DNA of 64,000 nt from Pseudomonas sp. 14P_8.1_Bac3 (GTDB lineage: Bacteria > Pseudomonadota > Gammaproteobacteria > Pseudomonadales > Pseudomonadaceae): NCBI RefSeq assembly GCF_025466085.1, contig NZ_JANLOD010000074.1:186001-250000 (forward strand). Reading direction: 5' to 3'. The position numbers and the translations under genes were made by a program. Below, piece after piece: positions 8,831 to 20,292 of the stretch. The notes below the pieces were generated by a model. The model had not been told where the DNA came from. It did not search any database and was given only the letters and a program-made list of their open reading frames with translations. How positions within the stretch are numbered: position 1 is the stretch's first letter; each line of letters opens with the position of its first letter.

Positions 8831-9944
8831 TGACGATCAACGGCCATTGGTTGCCGAGGACGGCGTGGTAATGGCCCAACAGACTGTTGACCACCGTGTC
8901 CCACGAGTAATGCTGTTCGACATGACGGCGGGCCTGTTGGCCCAGTACGGTACTGCCGAAACCCAATACCTCCCGCACGGCATTGGCCATGGCCAACGGG
9001 TTGTTCGGGGCACACAGGACGCCACAGTCTGCGGTGATGATTTCCTTAAAGGCCCCCGCTGCGACGGCCACCACCGGAATCCCGCAGGCCATGGCTTCCA
9101 GGATCACCAGGCCGAAGGTCTCCTGATCGCCGGCATGCAACAGCGCATCGGCGCTCGCCATCAGCCTCGCCACGTGTGCCGCAGGGCAGAACTCGTCGAC
9201 CACGGTGACGTTGTCCGGCACCACCGCCGGCATCGACGAACCCACCAGCAGCAGGTGATAGCGCCGGCCCAGGCGTTTCATGCAATCGAGCAGCACCGGC
9301 AGGTTTTTTTCCTTGGAACCGCGCCCGGCGAAAATCAGCAGGTGCGTTTGTTCATCAATGCCCAGCTCGGCCCGCAGCTCCGGGTCTCGGGCGTCCGGAT
9401 GGAAGGTCTGCAGGTCGACACCCAGCGGCTGGACGAACACGTTCCTCACGCCCAGGCCGGTCAATTTGTCGGCCATGATCTGGCTCGGCGCCAGCACCCG
9501 GTCGAAGTTGCCATAGAGCTTGCTGACATACGCCTCGACATTAGGCGTGACCCAGTTGCCCATGCGGTTACTGACCAGCAGCGGCAGGTCCGAGTGGTAG
9601 AAGCCGATCACCGGGACATCGAGTTGGCGGCGGGCATCGAGCGCCGCCCAAGCCGTGAGGTACGGGTCGCCGACCTCGATCAGGTCGGGTTGCAGGTCAT
9701 GCAGGACATTGCGCCAAGGGGCAAGACGGAGGGGGAAACGATAACCCTTGCCGAAGGGCAGGGCGGGGGCCGGAACCGTGTAGACGCCATCTTCTTCACT
9801 CAGGTGCGAACCCGGTATCAGCAGGCTGTGGCGAATGCCTGGCTTGATCCCCAGGCGCCGGTGTTTCGCATCCAGATAAGTGCGCACGCCACCGCTGGCA
9901 GGGGCGTAGAACATGGTTATGTCAGCGATATGCACGATGAACAT
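8823..9944 (-). CDS. GT4-type glycosyltransferase (GT-B fold)
   Basis: A 373-residue GT-B enzyme. The N-terminal half has the typical glycine-rich acceptor loop (ITMFYAPASGGVRTYL). The C-terminal half has LLIFAGRGSKEKNLPVLLDC and the donor-binding E-x7-E motif in ETFGLVILEAMACGIPVVAV. It is closest in pattern to family 4 transferases such as those that mannosylate phosphatidylinositol or build glycolipids. It is the first gene of a coupled operon with DUF2334 and a flippase-like protein; together they look like a small glycolipid or glycan module. Donor and acceptor cannot be read from the sequence. Confidence 0.85.
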   Translation of the reverse strand: MFIVHIADITMFYAPASGGVRTYLDAKHRRLGIKPGIRHSLLIPGSHLSEEDGVYTVPAPALPFGKGYRFPLRLAPWRNVLHDLQPDLIEVGDPYLTAWAALDARRQLDVPVIGFYHSDLPLLVSNRMGNWVTPNVEAYVSKLYGNFDRVLAPSQIMADKLTGLGVRNVFVQPLGVDLQTFHPDARDPELRAELGIDEQTHLLIFAGRGSKEKNLPVLLDCMKRLGRRYHLLLVGSSMPAVVPDNVTVVDEFCPAAHVARLMASADALLHAGDQETFGLVILEAMACGIPVVAVAAGAFKEIITADCGVLCAPNNPLAMANAVREVLGFGSTVLGQQARRHVEQHYSWDTVVNSLLGHYHAVLGNQWPLIVNG

Positions 9945-10051
9945 CCCTCCGGTCCGTTGTTCTCCCTTGGTTGACCTTTATGAAGGATAGATGTTCGGTT
10001 GAGGTTTTGTGGCGGTGTGTCAGTCAGGGAGGTGGTGAGTGTGCGAATGCT

Positions 10052-10084
10052 TTCGCGGGCAAGTCGAATCGACTTGCCCGCGAA
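10052..10084 (-). terminator. REP-derived perfect hairpin after the PctA-like receptor gene
   Basis: A 16-bp perfect inverted repeat around a single base (TTCGCGGGCAAGTCGA, then its complement). It begins 17 bp beyond the stop codon of the chemoreceptor. The arms are REP-like (CGCGGGCAAG). No T run follows, so it is more likely a 3' end stabiliser or weak terminator than a classic one. Confidence 0.6.
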
Positions 10085-10100
10085 GAGGCCCTTTCAGACA

Positions 10101-11990
10101 TTAAATCCGGAAACTACCCACCAACTGTTTAAGCCGCGCCGCCTGCTGCTCCAGATCCGCACACGCCCGTAACGTCGACTGCAAGTTCTCCACCCCTTCC
10201 TGATTCAGGGTATTGATCTCGGTAATGTCGACATGGATTGCCTCGACCACCGCCGTCTGCTCCTCGGTCGCCGTGGCCACCGACTGGTTCATCCCGTCGA
10301 TCTCGCCCATGCGCACGGTCACGCTGTTCAGTCGCTCGCCCGCCAGATTGGCGATCTCCACGCTGTCCTGGCTGTGACGTTGACTGTCGTTCATGGTGCT
10401 GACGGACCCGCGAGCGCCGATTTGCAGTTCCTCGATCATGCCCTGCACCTGTTGCGCCGACTCCTGCGTGCGGTGCGCCAGGTTGCGCACTTCATCGGCG
10501 ACCACCGCAAAACCACGCCCGGCCTCACCGGCGCGGGCCGCTTCGATCGCGGCGTTGAGCGCCAGCAGGTTGGTCTGCTGGGAGATGCTGGTGATCACTT
10601 CGAGAATCTGCCCGATGTTCACGGTCTTGCTGTTCAGCGATTCGATGTGACTGCTTGAGGTGCTGAGCAGGCTCGACAGTTGATTCATCGCGACAATGCT
10701 GCGATCCACCACTTGCTGGCCGTCTTCGGCCAGGCTGCGCGCGTCGCTGGCCTGGCTTGAGGCCTGGGCCGCGTTGCGCGCTATTTCCTGGGCGGCGGCG
10801 CCGAGCTGGTTGATGGCGGCGGCGACGCTGCTGGTACGCGAGGCCTGCTGGTCGGAGTTGAACATCGACGAGTTGGAGGCTGCGACCACGCGCAAAGCCA
10901 CCTCGTTGACTTGCCCGGTGGCCGACGACACTTCGCGGATCGACCCGTGAATGCGCTCCACGAAACGGTTGAATGCAGTGCCGAGCAGGCCGAATTCGTC
11001 GTGATTCTGCACGGTCAGGCGTTTGGTCAGATCGCCTTCGCCGTCAGCGATGTCTTCCATGGCGCGGGTCATGACGTTCAGCGGCTGGATCAGCAGGCGG
11101 ATCAACAGGCCCAGCAGGGCGATGATGATGGCCACGGCGATTACGGTCGCAATGACCGCCGAGGTGCGGAATTGGCTGAGCATCGCGTAGGCTTTGTCTT
11201 TATCCACCGACAGACCGATGTACCAGTTGACCGAAGACAATCCTTTGATCGGGGTGAAGGTGACGATGCGCGTTTTACCATCGACCTCGACTTCACTGAA
11301 GTCCGTGCTGATGCGCGGCGTGTTTTCCGGGTAGGCCTCGACCAAGGCTTTCATGACCAGCTCTTTGTCCGGGTGCACCAGGATTTTGCCGTCGGCGCTG
11401 ACCAGAAAGGCGTGACCCATGCCGCCGAAGTCGAGTGCGTTCAGGGTGTCGATGATCATCTGCAGGCTCAGGTCACCGCCGACCACGCCGATGTTTCGAC
11501 CGTCGTTGGCCACACCCTGGACGATGGACACGACCAGTTGGCCGGTGCCGATATCAATGTAGGGTTCGGTCAATACGGGGCCGCGGGTGCTTTGGGCGCT
11601 TTTGTACCAATCCCGCACGCGGGGATCAAAGCCCTCTGGCATTTTGACCTCCGGACGGATGATGAACAGCCCATCGGCGCTGCCCAGAAACACGGCCACG
11701 AAGGCCGCCATCATTGCTTTCTGCTCGAACAGGAGGGTGATGTTGCTGACATCCGCGTTCAGCGCGATGGTTTGTGAGAGGTTTTCCACCAGCAGGCTGC
11801 GGCCATTCAGCCAGGTCTGGATATTGTTGGCAGTGACGCTGCCCATTTGCTGAAGGGAGTTGTCCAGGTCACTGCGGATCGCATGACGTTGCAACGCATC
11901 GTTGTAGAACGTAAATGTAGCGAAAGCGGCAGTAACGATGAGGGCGGCGGCAAGCAGGATCTTATGGCTAAAGCGCATATTTTTATTCAT
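10101..11990 (-). CDS. PctA-type amino acid chemoreceptor (methyl-accepting chemotaxis protein)
   Basis: A 629-residue receptor starting MNKNMRFSHK (chosen over an upstream ATG at 12023 because it matches PctA). It has TM1 at about 9-28, a dCache_1 ligand domain at about 35-275, TM2 at about 285-310, then HAMP and a cytoplasmic coiled coil with the hairpin tip TNLLALNAAIEAARAGE. The ligand pocket keeps the amino-acid motif residues Arg126, Trp128, Tyr129, Tyr144, Asp146 and Asp173 in PctA numbering, but has Phe121 where PctA has Tyr. Family members sense L-amino acids in the periplasm and signal to CheA. It is monocistronic. Confidence 0.92.
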   Translation of the reverse strand: MNKNMRFSHKILLAAALIVTAAFATFTFYNDALQRHAIRSDLDNSLQQMGSVTANNIQTWLNGRSLLVENLSQTIALNADVSNITLLFEQKAMMAAFVAVFLGSADGLFIIRPEVKMPEGFDPRVRDWYKSAQSTRGPVLTEPYIDIGTGQLVVSIVQGVANDGRNIGVVGGDLSLQMIIDTLNALDFGGMGHAFLVSADGKILVHPDKELVMKALVEAYPENTPRISTDFSEVEVDGKTRIVTFTPIKGLSSVNWYIGLSVDKDKAYAMLSQFRTSAVIATVIAVAIIIALLGLLIRLLIQPLNVMTRAMEDIADGEGDLTKRLTVQNHDEFGLLGTAFNRFVERIHGSIREVSSATGQVNEVALRVVAASNSSMFNSDQQASRTSSVAAAINQLGAAAQEIARNAAQASSQASDARSLAEDGQQVVDRSIVAMNQLSSLLSTSSSHIESLNSKTVNIGQILEVITSISQQTNLLALNAAIEAARAGEAGRGFAVVADEVRNLAHRTQESAQQVQGMIEELQIGARGSVSTMNDSQRHSQDSVEIANLAGERLNSVTVRMGEIDGMNQSVATATEEQTAVVEAIHVDITEINTLNQEGVENLQSTLRACADLEQQAARLKQLVGSFRI

Positions 11991-12161
11991 GGCTTGGGCT
12001 TCCGATAAGGTCTTAATGCCCACGGCGTGCTTTTATAAAGACATGCAGCACGGGCAAGGTTGAGATCAAGTTGATAATTCCGACCTCGCCCTAGCGGATT
12101 ATCAACGCGTACAGTCTTGTTATCGGCCGTAATCGATCAAAGATGAACCATAGGTGGCAAA

Positions 12162-13649
12162 ATGCACGATTCTTCGCAACTCGTTATCGGTGCCGACCCT
12201 GCCGGGCAGCCCATTGCCCAGGCCATGCGCCTGGCGAACCGTCACGGTCTGGTCGCCGGCGCCACCGGGACCGGCAAGACCGTCACCTTGCAACGCTTGG
12301 CCGAAGCGTTCAGTGATGCCGGTGTGGCCGTATTTGCTGCGGATATCAAAGGCGATCTGCGCGGCCTCGGTGCGGCGGGCAATCCCCAAGGCAAGGTGGC
12401 CGAGCGCATCGCCGGCATGCCCTGGCTGGATTACACGCCGCAGGCCTACCCGGTCACCCTGTGGGACATTCACGGTCAGTCCGGTCATCCATTGCGCACC
12501 ACCTTGAGCGAAATGGGCCCGCTACTGATTGGCGCGCTGCTGGAGCTGACCGACAGTCAGCAATCGGCGCTCTACGCCGCGTTCAAGGTGGCCGACCGCG
12601 AAGGCTTGCTGCTGCTGGATCTGAAGGACTTGAAGGCGCTGCTCAATCACCTGCGCGACCACCCGGAATTGCTCGGTGACGACGCGGCGTTGATGACCAC
12701 CGGATCGAGTCAGGCGCTGTTGCGGCGCCTGGCGACCCTGGAACAACAGGGCGCCGAAGCACTGTTCGGCGAGCCGGCGCTGCAACTCGAAGACATTCTG
12801 CAGCCGGCCGCCGATGGCCGCGGGCGCATTCATTTACTCGATGCCAGCCGTCTGGTGCACGAGGCGCCGAAGGTCTACGCGACGTTCCTGTTGTGGCTGC
12901 TGGCCGAACTGTTCGAGCAACTGCCGGAGCGCGGGGATGCCGAGAAACCGTTGCTGGCGCTGTTTTTCGACGAGGCTCATTTGCTGTTCGCCGATACCCC
13001 CAAGGCGTTACAGGAGCGTCTGGAGCAAGTGGTGCGGCTGATCCGCTCGAAAGGGGTGGGCGTGTATTTCATCACCCAATCGCCGGGCGACCTGCCGGAC
13101 GACGTGCTGGCGCAACTCGGTCTGCGTATCCAGCATGGCTTGCGCGCGTTCACCGCCAAGGAACAGAAGTCCCTGCGCGCGGTGGCTGACGGTTTCCGCC
13201 CGAACCCGGCGTTCGATGCCTTGTCGGTGTTGACTGAACTGGGGATAGGCGAGGCGCTGGTCGGCACGCTGGCGGAAAAGGGGACGCCCGAAATGGTCCA
13301 GCGTGTGCTGGTCGCACCGCCGCAATCGCGGATCGGGCCGCTGAGCGAAACCGAGCGTACGGTATTGATTGCCGGTTCGCCGTTCAAGGGCCGCTATGAC
13401 AAGCCGGTGGACCGCGAGTCGGCTTATGAGGTGTTGATGGGCCGCAAGGGTCTGGCGCCAGGTGCGGAAGCGATGCCGGGCAAGCCTGCGCCGGAGGAAC
13501 CAAGCTTCACCGACAAGGCCGGGGAATTTCTCGGGACGGCGGCGGGGCAGGCGCTGAAATCGGCGATGCGACAGGCGGCGAATCAATTGGGGCGGCAGTT
13601 GGTGCGTGGGTTGATGGGCTCGTTGCTGGGCGGCAGCAAACGCCGCTGA
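12162..13649 (+). CDS. yjgR: HerA-like ATPase (DUF853 family)
   Basis: A 495-residue P-loop ATPase. Walker A is GATGTGKT at about residues 33-40, Walker B is LALFFDEAHLLF at about 265-276, and VYFITQSPGDLPDDVL follows as a sensor-like region. The C-terminal 90 residues are low-complexity and glycine-rich, ending GLMGSLLGGSKRR. The family (YjgR in E. coli) is related to HerA/FtsK ATPases but its job is not established; it lacks a NurA partner here. It stands alone, divergent from the chemoreceptor gene, with no ribosome binding site stronger than AGGTGG at about 12151. Confidence 0.85.
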   Translation: MHDSSQLVIGADPAGQPIAQAMRLANRHGLVAGATGTGKTVTLQRLAEAFSDAGVAVFAADIKGDLRGLGAAGNPQGKVAERIAGMPWLDYTPQAYPVTLWDIHGQSGHPLRTTLSEMGPLLIGALLELTDSQQSALYAAFKVADREGLLLLDLKDLKALLNHLRDHPELLGDDAALMTTGSSQALLRRLATLEQQGAEALFGEPALQLEDILQPAADGRGRIHLLDASRLVHEAPKVYATFLLWLLAELFEQLPERGDAEKPLLALFFDEAHLLFADTPKALQERLEQVVRLIRSKGVGVYFITQSPGDLPDDVLAQLGLRIQHGLRAFTAKEQKSLRAVADGFRPNPAFDALSVLTELGIGEALVGTLAEKGTPEMVQRVLVAPPQSRIGPLSETERTVLIAGSPFKGRYDKPVDRESAYEVLMGRKGLAPGAEAMPGKPAPEEPSFTDKAGEFLGTAAGQALKSAMRQAANQLGRQLVRGLMGSLLGGSKRR

Positions 13650-13679
13650 CAAGCGGGCACCATTAAAAGTGTGGGAGCG

Positions 13680-14135
13680 TCAGGTCTTGGGCTTGGCGTG
13701 TGCCGCCAATCGCTCCAGCGCCGCCCTCAGGTTCGGATCAGTAATCCCGTCCGCCGTGGCCTGAATGGTCGCCGCCGCATCGGTCGACAGGTCCATCGTG
13801 TGCCCGGCCGCACCTTGCTGGACGGTCGGCGGCTGCACCTTGAAGAGGATCCGGGTCAGGCTGGCAAACTCGTCAAACATTTGTAACTGCCGTTGCAGAC
13901 GCTTCTGTTGATAACGCAGACGGGTGGCCCAATGGCCATCGGTGACAATCAGCAACAAACTGCCTTCGCGCCACGACGCCACATGGCAATGCTCCCGGGC
14001 GGCCGGTTGTAACTGGCTTTCGAGCAGGCGCTGCAGATGACCCAGGCGTTGAGCGTGGCCGAAAAGGGCTTTGAGCGGTTTGGCTTCGCGAAGCAGAACG
14101 GCGGGTGCTCTGGCCGTAAGAGGGCGAAATGCCAT
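13680..14135 (-). CDS. dciA: DciA-type helicase loader (DUF721)
   Basis: A 151-residue protein starting MAFRPLTARAPAV; the longer frame from 14222 is rejected because AGGTG sits 7-8 bp upstream of ATG 14135 and the extension is not protein-like. It has the DUF721 domain at about 15-110 with conserved HVASWREGSLLLIVTD. DciA proteins bind and load the replicative helicase DnaB in bacteria without DnaC. It is divergent from secA, as in other Pseudomonas, but the neighbour on the other side is the HerA-like gene and not lpxC. A truncated REP arm (GTGTGGGAGCG) abuts the stop. Confidence 0.85.
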   Translation of the reverse strand: MAFRPLTARAPAVLLREAKPLKALFGHAQRLGHLQRLLESQLQPAAREHCHVASWREGSLLLIVTDGHWATRLRYQQKRLQRQLQMFDEFASLTRILFKVQPPTVQQGAAGHTMDLSTDAAATIQATADGITDPNLRAALERLAAHAKPKT

Positions 14136-14442
14136 GATCAGACACCTGAAGTAACAGAGCCGCCATGTTAGCAGAAAGCACTGGTTGCACCCGACCCATT
14201 GCTTTGCGCGCGCTTTACCCATTAAATCAACAAGTAACTTCTGCCGTCAGCGGCTTGAAGTTCAGCAAAACGCCCCTATTTTAAGTGAGCCCCGTCAAAG
14301 CGCAGTGCATGCATCGTGGAACAACGCCACTTTCCTCACCATCGTTTCCGGGTAGAATGCTCGTTCGCATGCGGCCATGAGGGCTGCACGGGCGACTCAC
14401 GGGGCCGCCCTCCATCCCTTTAGTGTGGAAGATCCTGCCGAT
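14136..14442. promoter_or_regulatory. divergent dciA/secA intergenic region
   Basis: This 307-bp region must hold the promoters of dciA and secA. TTTTAAGTGAGCC at 14278 and an AT-rich ATTAAATCAACAAGTAAC at 14221-14238 stand out, but I cannot define -35/-10 pairs. An open frame upstream of secA from 14377 is a continuation of the secA frame and lacks conserved sequence. I saw no secM-like leader peptide with an arrest motif. Confidence 0.4.
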
Positions 14443-17178
<2,736 letters not shown>

Positions 17179-17205
17179 AACCCGTTTCAATCGCTGAAAT
17201 ACCCG

Positions 17206-17238
17206 CGCCGCGACCGGCATCAGCCGTCGCGGCGTTTT
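17206..17238 (+). terminator. secA rho-independent terminator
   Basis: A 9-bp stem (CGCCGCGAC/GTCGCGGCG) with an 11-nt loop is followed by TTTT, 28 bp after the secA stop. It precedes argJ by about 60 bp, so argJ likely has its own promoter. Confidence 0.8.
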
Positions 17239-17300
17239 GCCATTTACACCACCGTTCTTCCTGAAAGCGGTGCTGACATCATTTATTAAGGAGCGCATTC

Positions 17301-18518
17301 ATGGCTGTTGGTCTTGGTCCTTTGCCAACGTTGCACCCGGTTGCCGGTTTTGAACTCGGTATCGCCTCGGCCGGCATCAAGCGTCCGGGGCGCAAGGATG
17401 TCGTGGTCATGCGCTGTGCCGAAGGTTCCACGGTCGCCGGCGTGTTCACCCTGAACGCCTTTTGCGCCGCGCCGGTGATCCTGGCCAAGCAGCGTGTGCA
17501 AGGCCCGGTGCGTTACCTGCTGACCAACACCGGCAACGCCAACGCCGGGACCGGCGAACCTGGCCTGGCCGCCGCCGAGCGCACCTGCGCGAAGCTGGCT
17601 GAATTGACCGGCGTCGATGCCAGCCTGGTGCTGCCGTACTCCACCGGTGTGATCGGCGAGCCGCTGCCGGTCGAGAAAATCGAAGGCGCGCTGCAAGCCG
17701 CCCTCGACGACCTGTCGGTCAACAACTGGGAAGCCGCCGCCACCGGCATCATGACCACCGACACCCTGCCCAAAGGCGCGAGCCGCCAGTTCCAGCATGA
17801 CGGCGTGACCATCACCGTCACCGGGATCAGCAAAGGCGCGGGCATGATCCGTCCGAACATGGCGACCATGCTCGGCTACATCGCCACCGACGCCAAAGTC
17901 TCCCGCGACGTGCTGCAAAACCTGCTGCTGGACGGCGCCAACAAATCGTTCAACCGCATCACTATCGATGGCGACACCTCGACCAACGACTGCTGCATGC
18001 TGATCGCCACCGGTCAGGCCGCCTTGCCGGAAATTACCTCCGCGAACGGTGAGCTGTTCGCCAAGCTCAAGCAGGCTGTGTTTGAAGTGTGCATGGACGT
18101 CGCTCAGGCCATCGTTCGCGATGGCGAAGGCGCCACCAAATTCGTTACCGTCGAAGTCAACGGCGGCGGCAATCACCAGGAGTGCCTGGACGTCGGTTAC
18201 ACCGTGGCTCACTCGCCGCTGATCAAGACTGCGCTGTTCGCTTCCGATCCGAACTGGGGCCGCATCCTCGCCGCCGTTGGCCGTGCCGGTGTGCCAAATC
18301 TGGACGTGAGCAAGATCGACGTGTTCCTCGGCGACGTGTGCATCGCCAGTCGTGGTGCGCGCGCATCGACCTACACCGAAGCCCAGGGCGCCGCGGTGAT
18401 GCAGCAGGAAGAGATCACCATTCGTATCGAACTGGGTCGCGGCGATTGCAGCGAAACCATCTGGACCACCGACCTGTCCCACGAGTACGTGAAAATCAAC
18501 GCCGAGTACCGTACTTAA
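17301..18518 (+). CDS. argJ: bifunctional ornithine acetyltransferase / N-acetylglutamate synthase
   Basis: A 405-residue enzyme recycling the acetyl group from N-acetylornithine to glutamate in arginine biosynthesis. It is made as a precursor that cleaves itself; the nucleophile is Thr189 in the motif RPNMATML, giving alpha (1-188) and beta (189-405) chains. Other conserved parts are TNTGNANAGTG near the start of alpha and GDTSTNDCCM in beta. Start ATG has AAGGAG 9-10 bp upstream. It sits between secA and a glutathione S-transferase gene, as in P. aeruginosa. Arginine made here is the substrate of the arc pathway later in the window. Confidence 0.96.
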   Translation: MAVGLGPLPTLHPVAGFELGIASAGIKRPGRKDVVVMRCAEGSTVAGVFTLNAFCAAPVILAKQRVQGPVRYLLTNTGNANAGTGEPGLAAAERTCAKLAELTGVDASLVLPYSTGVIGEPLPVEKIEGALQAALDDLSVNNWEAAATGIMTTDTLPKGASRQFQHDGVTITVTGISKGAGMIRPNMATMLGYIATDAKVSRDVLQNLLLDGANKSFNRITIDGDTSTNDCCMLIATGQAALPEITSANGELFAKLKQAVFEVCMDVAQAIVRDGEGATKFVTVEVNGGGNHQECLDVGYTVAHSPLIKTALFASDPNWGRILAAVGRAGVPNLDVSKIDVFLGDVCIASRGARASTYTEAQGAAVMQQEEITIRIELGRGDCSETIWTTDLSHEYVKINAEYRT

Positions 18519-18532
18519 GACCGAGTCGACCC

Positions 18533-18600
18533 CATCGCGGGCAAGCCCGCTCCCACAGGTTTTTGCGTTGCCCTTGTGGGAGCGAGACTGCTCGCGATGG
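18533..18600. repeat. REP pair (BIME) between argJ and the GST gene
   Basis: Two inverted REP units face each other: CATCGCGGGCAAGCCCGCTC and GTGGGAGCGAGACTGCTCGC, separated by about 20 bp. The pair lies 15 bp after the argJ stop and can fold into one long hairpin. Confidence 0.85.
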
Positions 18601-18655
18601 CGGATTATCAGTCACCCACTAGACTGGCTTGTCCCTATATCTGAAGGTCCCGAAC

Positions 18656-19288
18656 ATGAGCCTGCACCTGATCATCGGCGACAAACTGTATTCCTCCTGG
18701 TCCCTGCGCGGCGCTCTGGCCCTCGACCTGACCGGCGCCCCGTACACCGAAGAACTCATCAAGCTGAACCAACCGGACACCCGCGAACGTCTTCTCAAGC
18801 ATTCGCCGACCGGTAAAGTCCCGCTGCTGAAAACAGCACACGGCACCATCGCCGATTCTCTGGCGATTGCCGAATACCTGGCCGAACAATTCCCCGACGC
18901 CGGCCTTTGGCCCAAGGATGTCGCCGCTCGCGCCCAGGCACGCTCGGCGTGTGCGCAGATGCATGCTGGTTTCTTCGCCATGCGCGGCAACATGCCGTTC
19001 GACCTGAGTCGCGACGCACAGCTGTCGCCGAACCCGGCCGACGTCCAGGCGGAGATCGAGCGCATGCTGGCCTTGTGGGCCGAGTGTCGCGCCGCCGCGA
19101 CAGAATCCGGCCCTTTTCTGTTTGGCCGTGCGACCCTCGCCGATGCGTTCTTCGCACCGATTGCCGTTCGTTTGCGCACTTATCAGGTGAAACTGCCGGC
19201 GGCAGACGAGGCGTATGTTGAAACGATCTACCAATGGCCAGCGTTCAAGGCCTGGCAAAAGGCAGGTCTGGAGGAGGTCGGGCAGTGA
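18656..19288 (+). CDS. glutathione S-transferase family protein
   Basis: A 210-residue protein. The N-terminal thioredoxin fold opens with MSLHLIIGDKLYSSWSLRG, in which the SSWS serines could activate glutathione, and holds the cis-Pro loop GKVPLLK and the DSLAIAEYL motif. The all-helical C-terminal domain covers about 85-205. ATG 18656 is preferred to 18629 because it starts at the conserved fold. Its TGA stop overlaps the GTG start of the Nudix gene (GTGA), so the two are coupled. Substrate is unknown. Synteny with P. aeruginosa (argJ, GST, MutT-like) is kept. Confidence 0.88.
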   Translation: MSLHLIIGDKLYSSWSLRGALALDLTGAPYTEELIKLNQPDTRERLLKHSPTGKVPLLKTAHGTIADSLAIAEYLAEQFPDAGLWPKDVAARAQARSACAQMHAGFFAMRGNMPFDLSRDAQLSPNPADVQAEIERMLALWAECRAAATESGPFLFGRATLADAFFAPIAVRLRTYQVKLPAADEAYVETIYQWPAFKAWQKAGLEEVGQ

Positions 19289-20235
19289 AACGAGTACACG
19301 TGGCCGCTGCGGTGATACGCGATCACAGCGGCAGGATCCTCATCGCCCGCCGTGCCGACACTCAGCACCAGGGCGGTCTGTGGGAGTTTCCCGGGGGCAA
19401 GGTCGAGGCGGACGAATCCGTCGAGACGGCGTTGGCCCGCGAGCTTCATGAAGAGCTGGGCATTGTGGTCAATGCCGCACGACCGCTGATCAAGGTTCGC
19501 CATGATTATCCGGACAAGCAGGTGTTGCTGGATGTCTGGGAAGTCTCGGACTTCGGTGGCGAGCCTCACGGCGCCGAAGGCCAGCCGTTGGAGTGGGTAG
19601 CGCCGCGGGATCTTTTGTCCTACGAATTTCCGGCCGCCAACCAGCCGATCGTTGCGGCAGCACGGTTGCCGGCGCAGTACCTGATTACCCCCGAAGATCT
19701 GGAAACCCCGGCCTTGCTGCGCGGGATCCAGAAAGCCATCGCGAGCGGCATCAAGCTGATCCAGTTGCGAGCACCCAACGGCTACGACCCGAAATACCGC
19801 GATCTGGCGGTGGACGCGGCAGGGCTGTGCGCCGGCAAGGCGCAGTTGATGATCAAGGGGCCGTTCGAATGGCTGGGGGATTTCCCGTCCGCCGGTTGGC
19901 ACATCACCTCGGCCCAGTTGCGCAAGTACGCGGCGGCTGGCCGCCCGCTGCCGGCGTCACGCTGGCTCGCGGCGTCCTGTCACAACGCTGAAGAGCTGGC
20001 GCTGGCCGAGCAGATGGGCGTGGACTTCGTGACCCTGTCGCCGGTGCAGCCGACCTTGACGCATCCGGGAGCTCCGGCGCTGGGGTGGGAGCAGGCTTCG
20101 GTGTTGATCGAAGGTTTCAGCAAACCGGTGTTCTTGCTCGGCGGTGTCGGGCCGGCAGAGCAGCAGAAGGCTTGGGCGGTGGGCGCTCAGGGTGTCGCGG
20201 GGATTCGGGCGTTCTGGCCGGATTCATTGGTTTAG
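19285..20235 (+). CDS. Nudix hydrolase fused to a thiamine-phosphate-synthase-like domain
   Basis: A 316-residue fusion. Residues 1-130 are a MutT-type Nudix domain, with WEFPGGKVEADES and the Nudix box helix ARELHEELGI complete, so it can hydrolyse nucleotide diphosphate derivatives such as 8-oxo-dGTP. Residues about 135-316 form a ThiE/TenI-like barrel: LIQLRAPN, GWHITSAQL, ASCHNAEEL, DFVTLSPVQPT and the phosphate-binding LLGGVGPAEQ. ThiE residues that bind the pyrimidine are not obviously kept, so true thiamine phosphate synthesis is doubtful. The GTG start at 19285 overlaps the GST stop; AGGAGGTC lies 7-8 bp upstream. Confidence 0.9.
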   Translation: MKRVHVAAAVIRDHSGRILIARRADTQHQGGLWEFPGGKVEADESVETALARELHEELGIVVNAARPLIKVRHDYPDKQVLLDVWEVSDFGGEPHGAEGQPLEWVAPRDLLSYEFPAANQPIVAAARLPAQYLITPEDLETPALLRGIQKAIASGIKLIQLRAPNGYDPKYRDLAVDAAGLCAGKAQLMIKGPFEWLGDFPSAGWHITSAQLRKYAAAGRPLPASRWLAASCHNAEELALAEQMGVDFVTLSPVQPTLTHPGAPALGWEQASVLIEGFSKPVFLLGGVGPAEQQKAWAVGAQGVAGIRAFWPDSLV

Positions 20236-20242
20236 CGGCCGG

Positions 20243-20276
20243 CCCCATTGTGGGCGCGAGCCTGCTCGCAATGGGG
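20243..20276. repeat. single REP hairpin after the Nudix gene
   Basis: The arms CCCCATTG and CAATGGGG enclose a REP core (GGCGCGAGCCTGCTCGC). It lies between two convergent genes and could act as a 3' end barrier for both. Confidence 0.7.
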
Positions 20277-20292
20277 GCGTGGCCGGCGCCAC

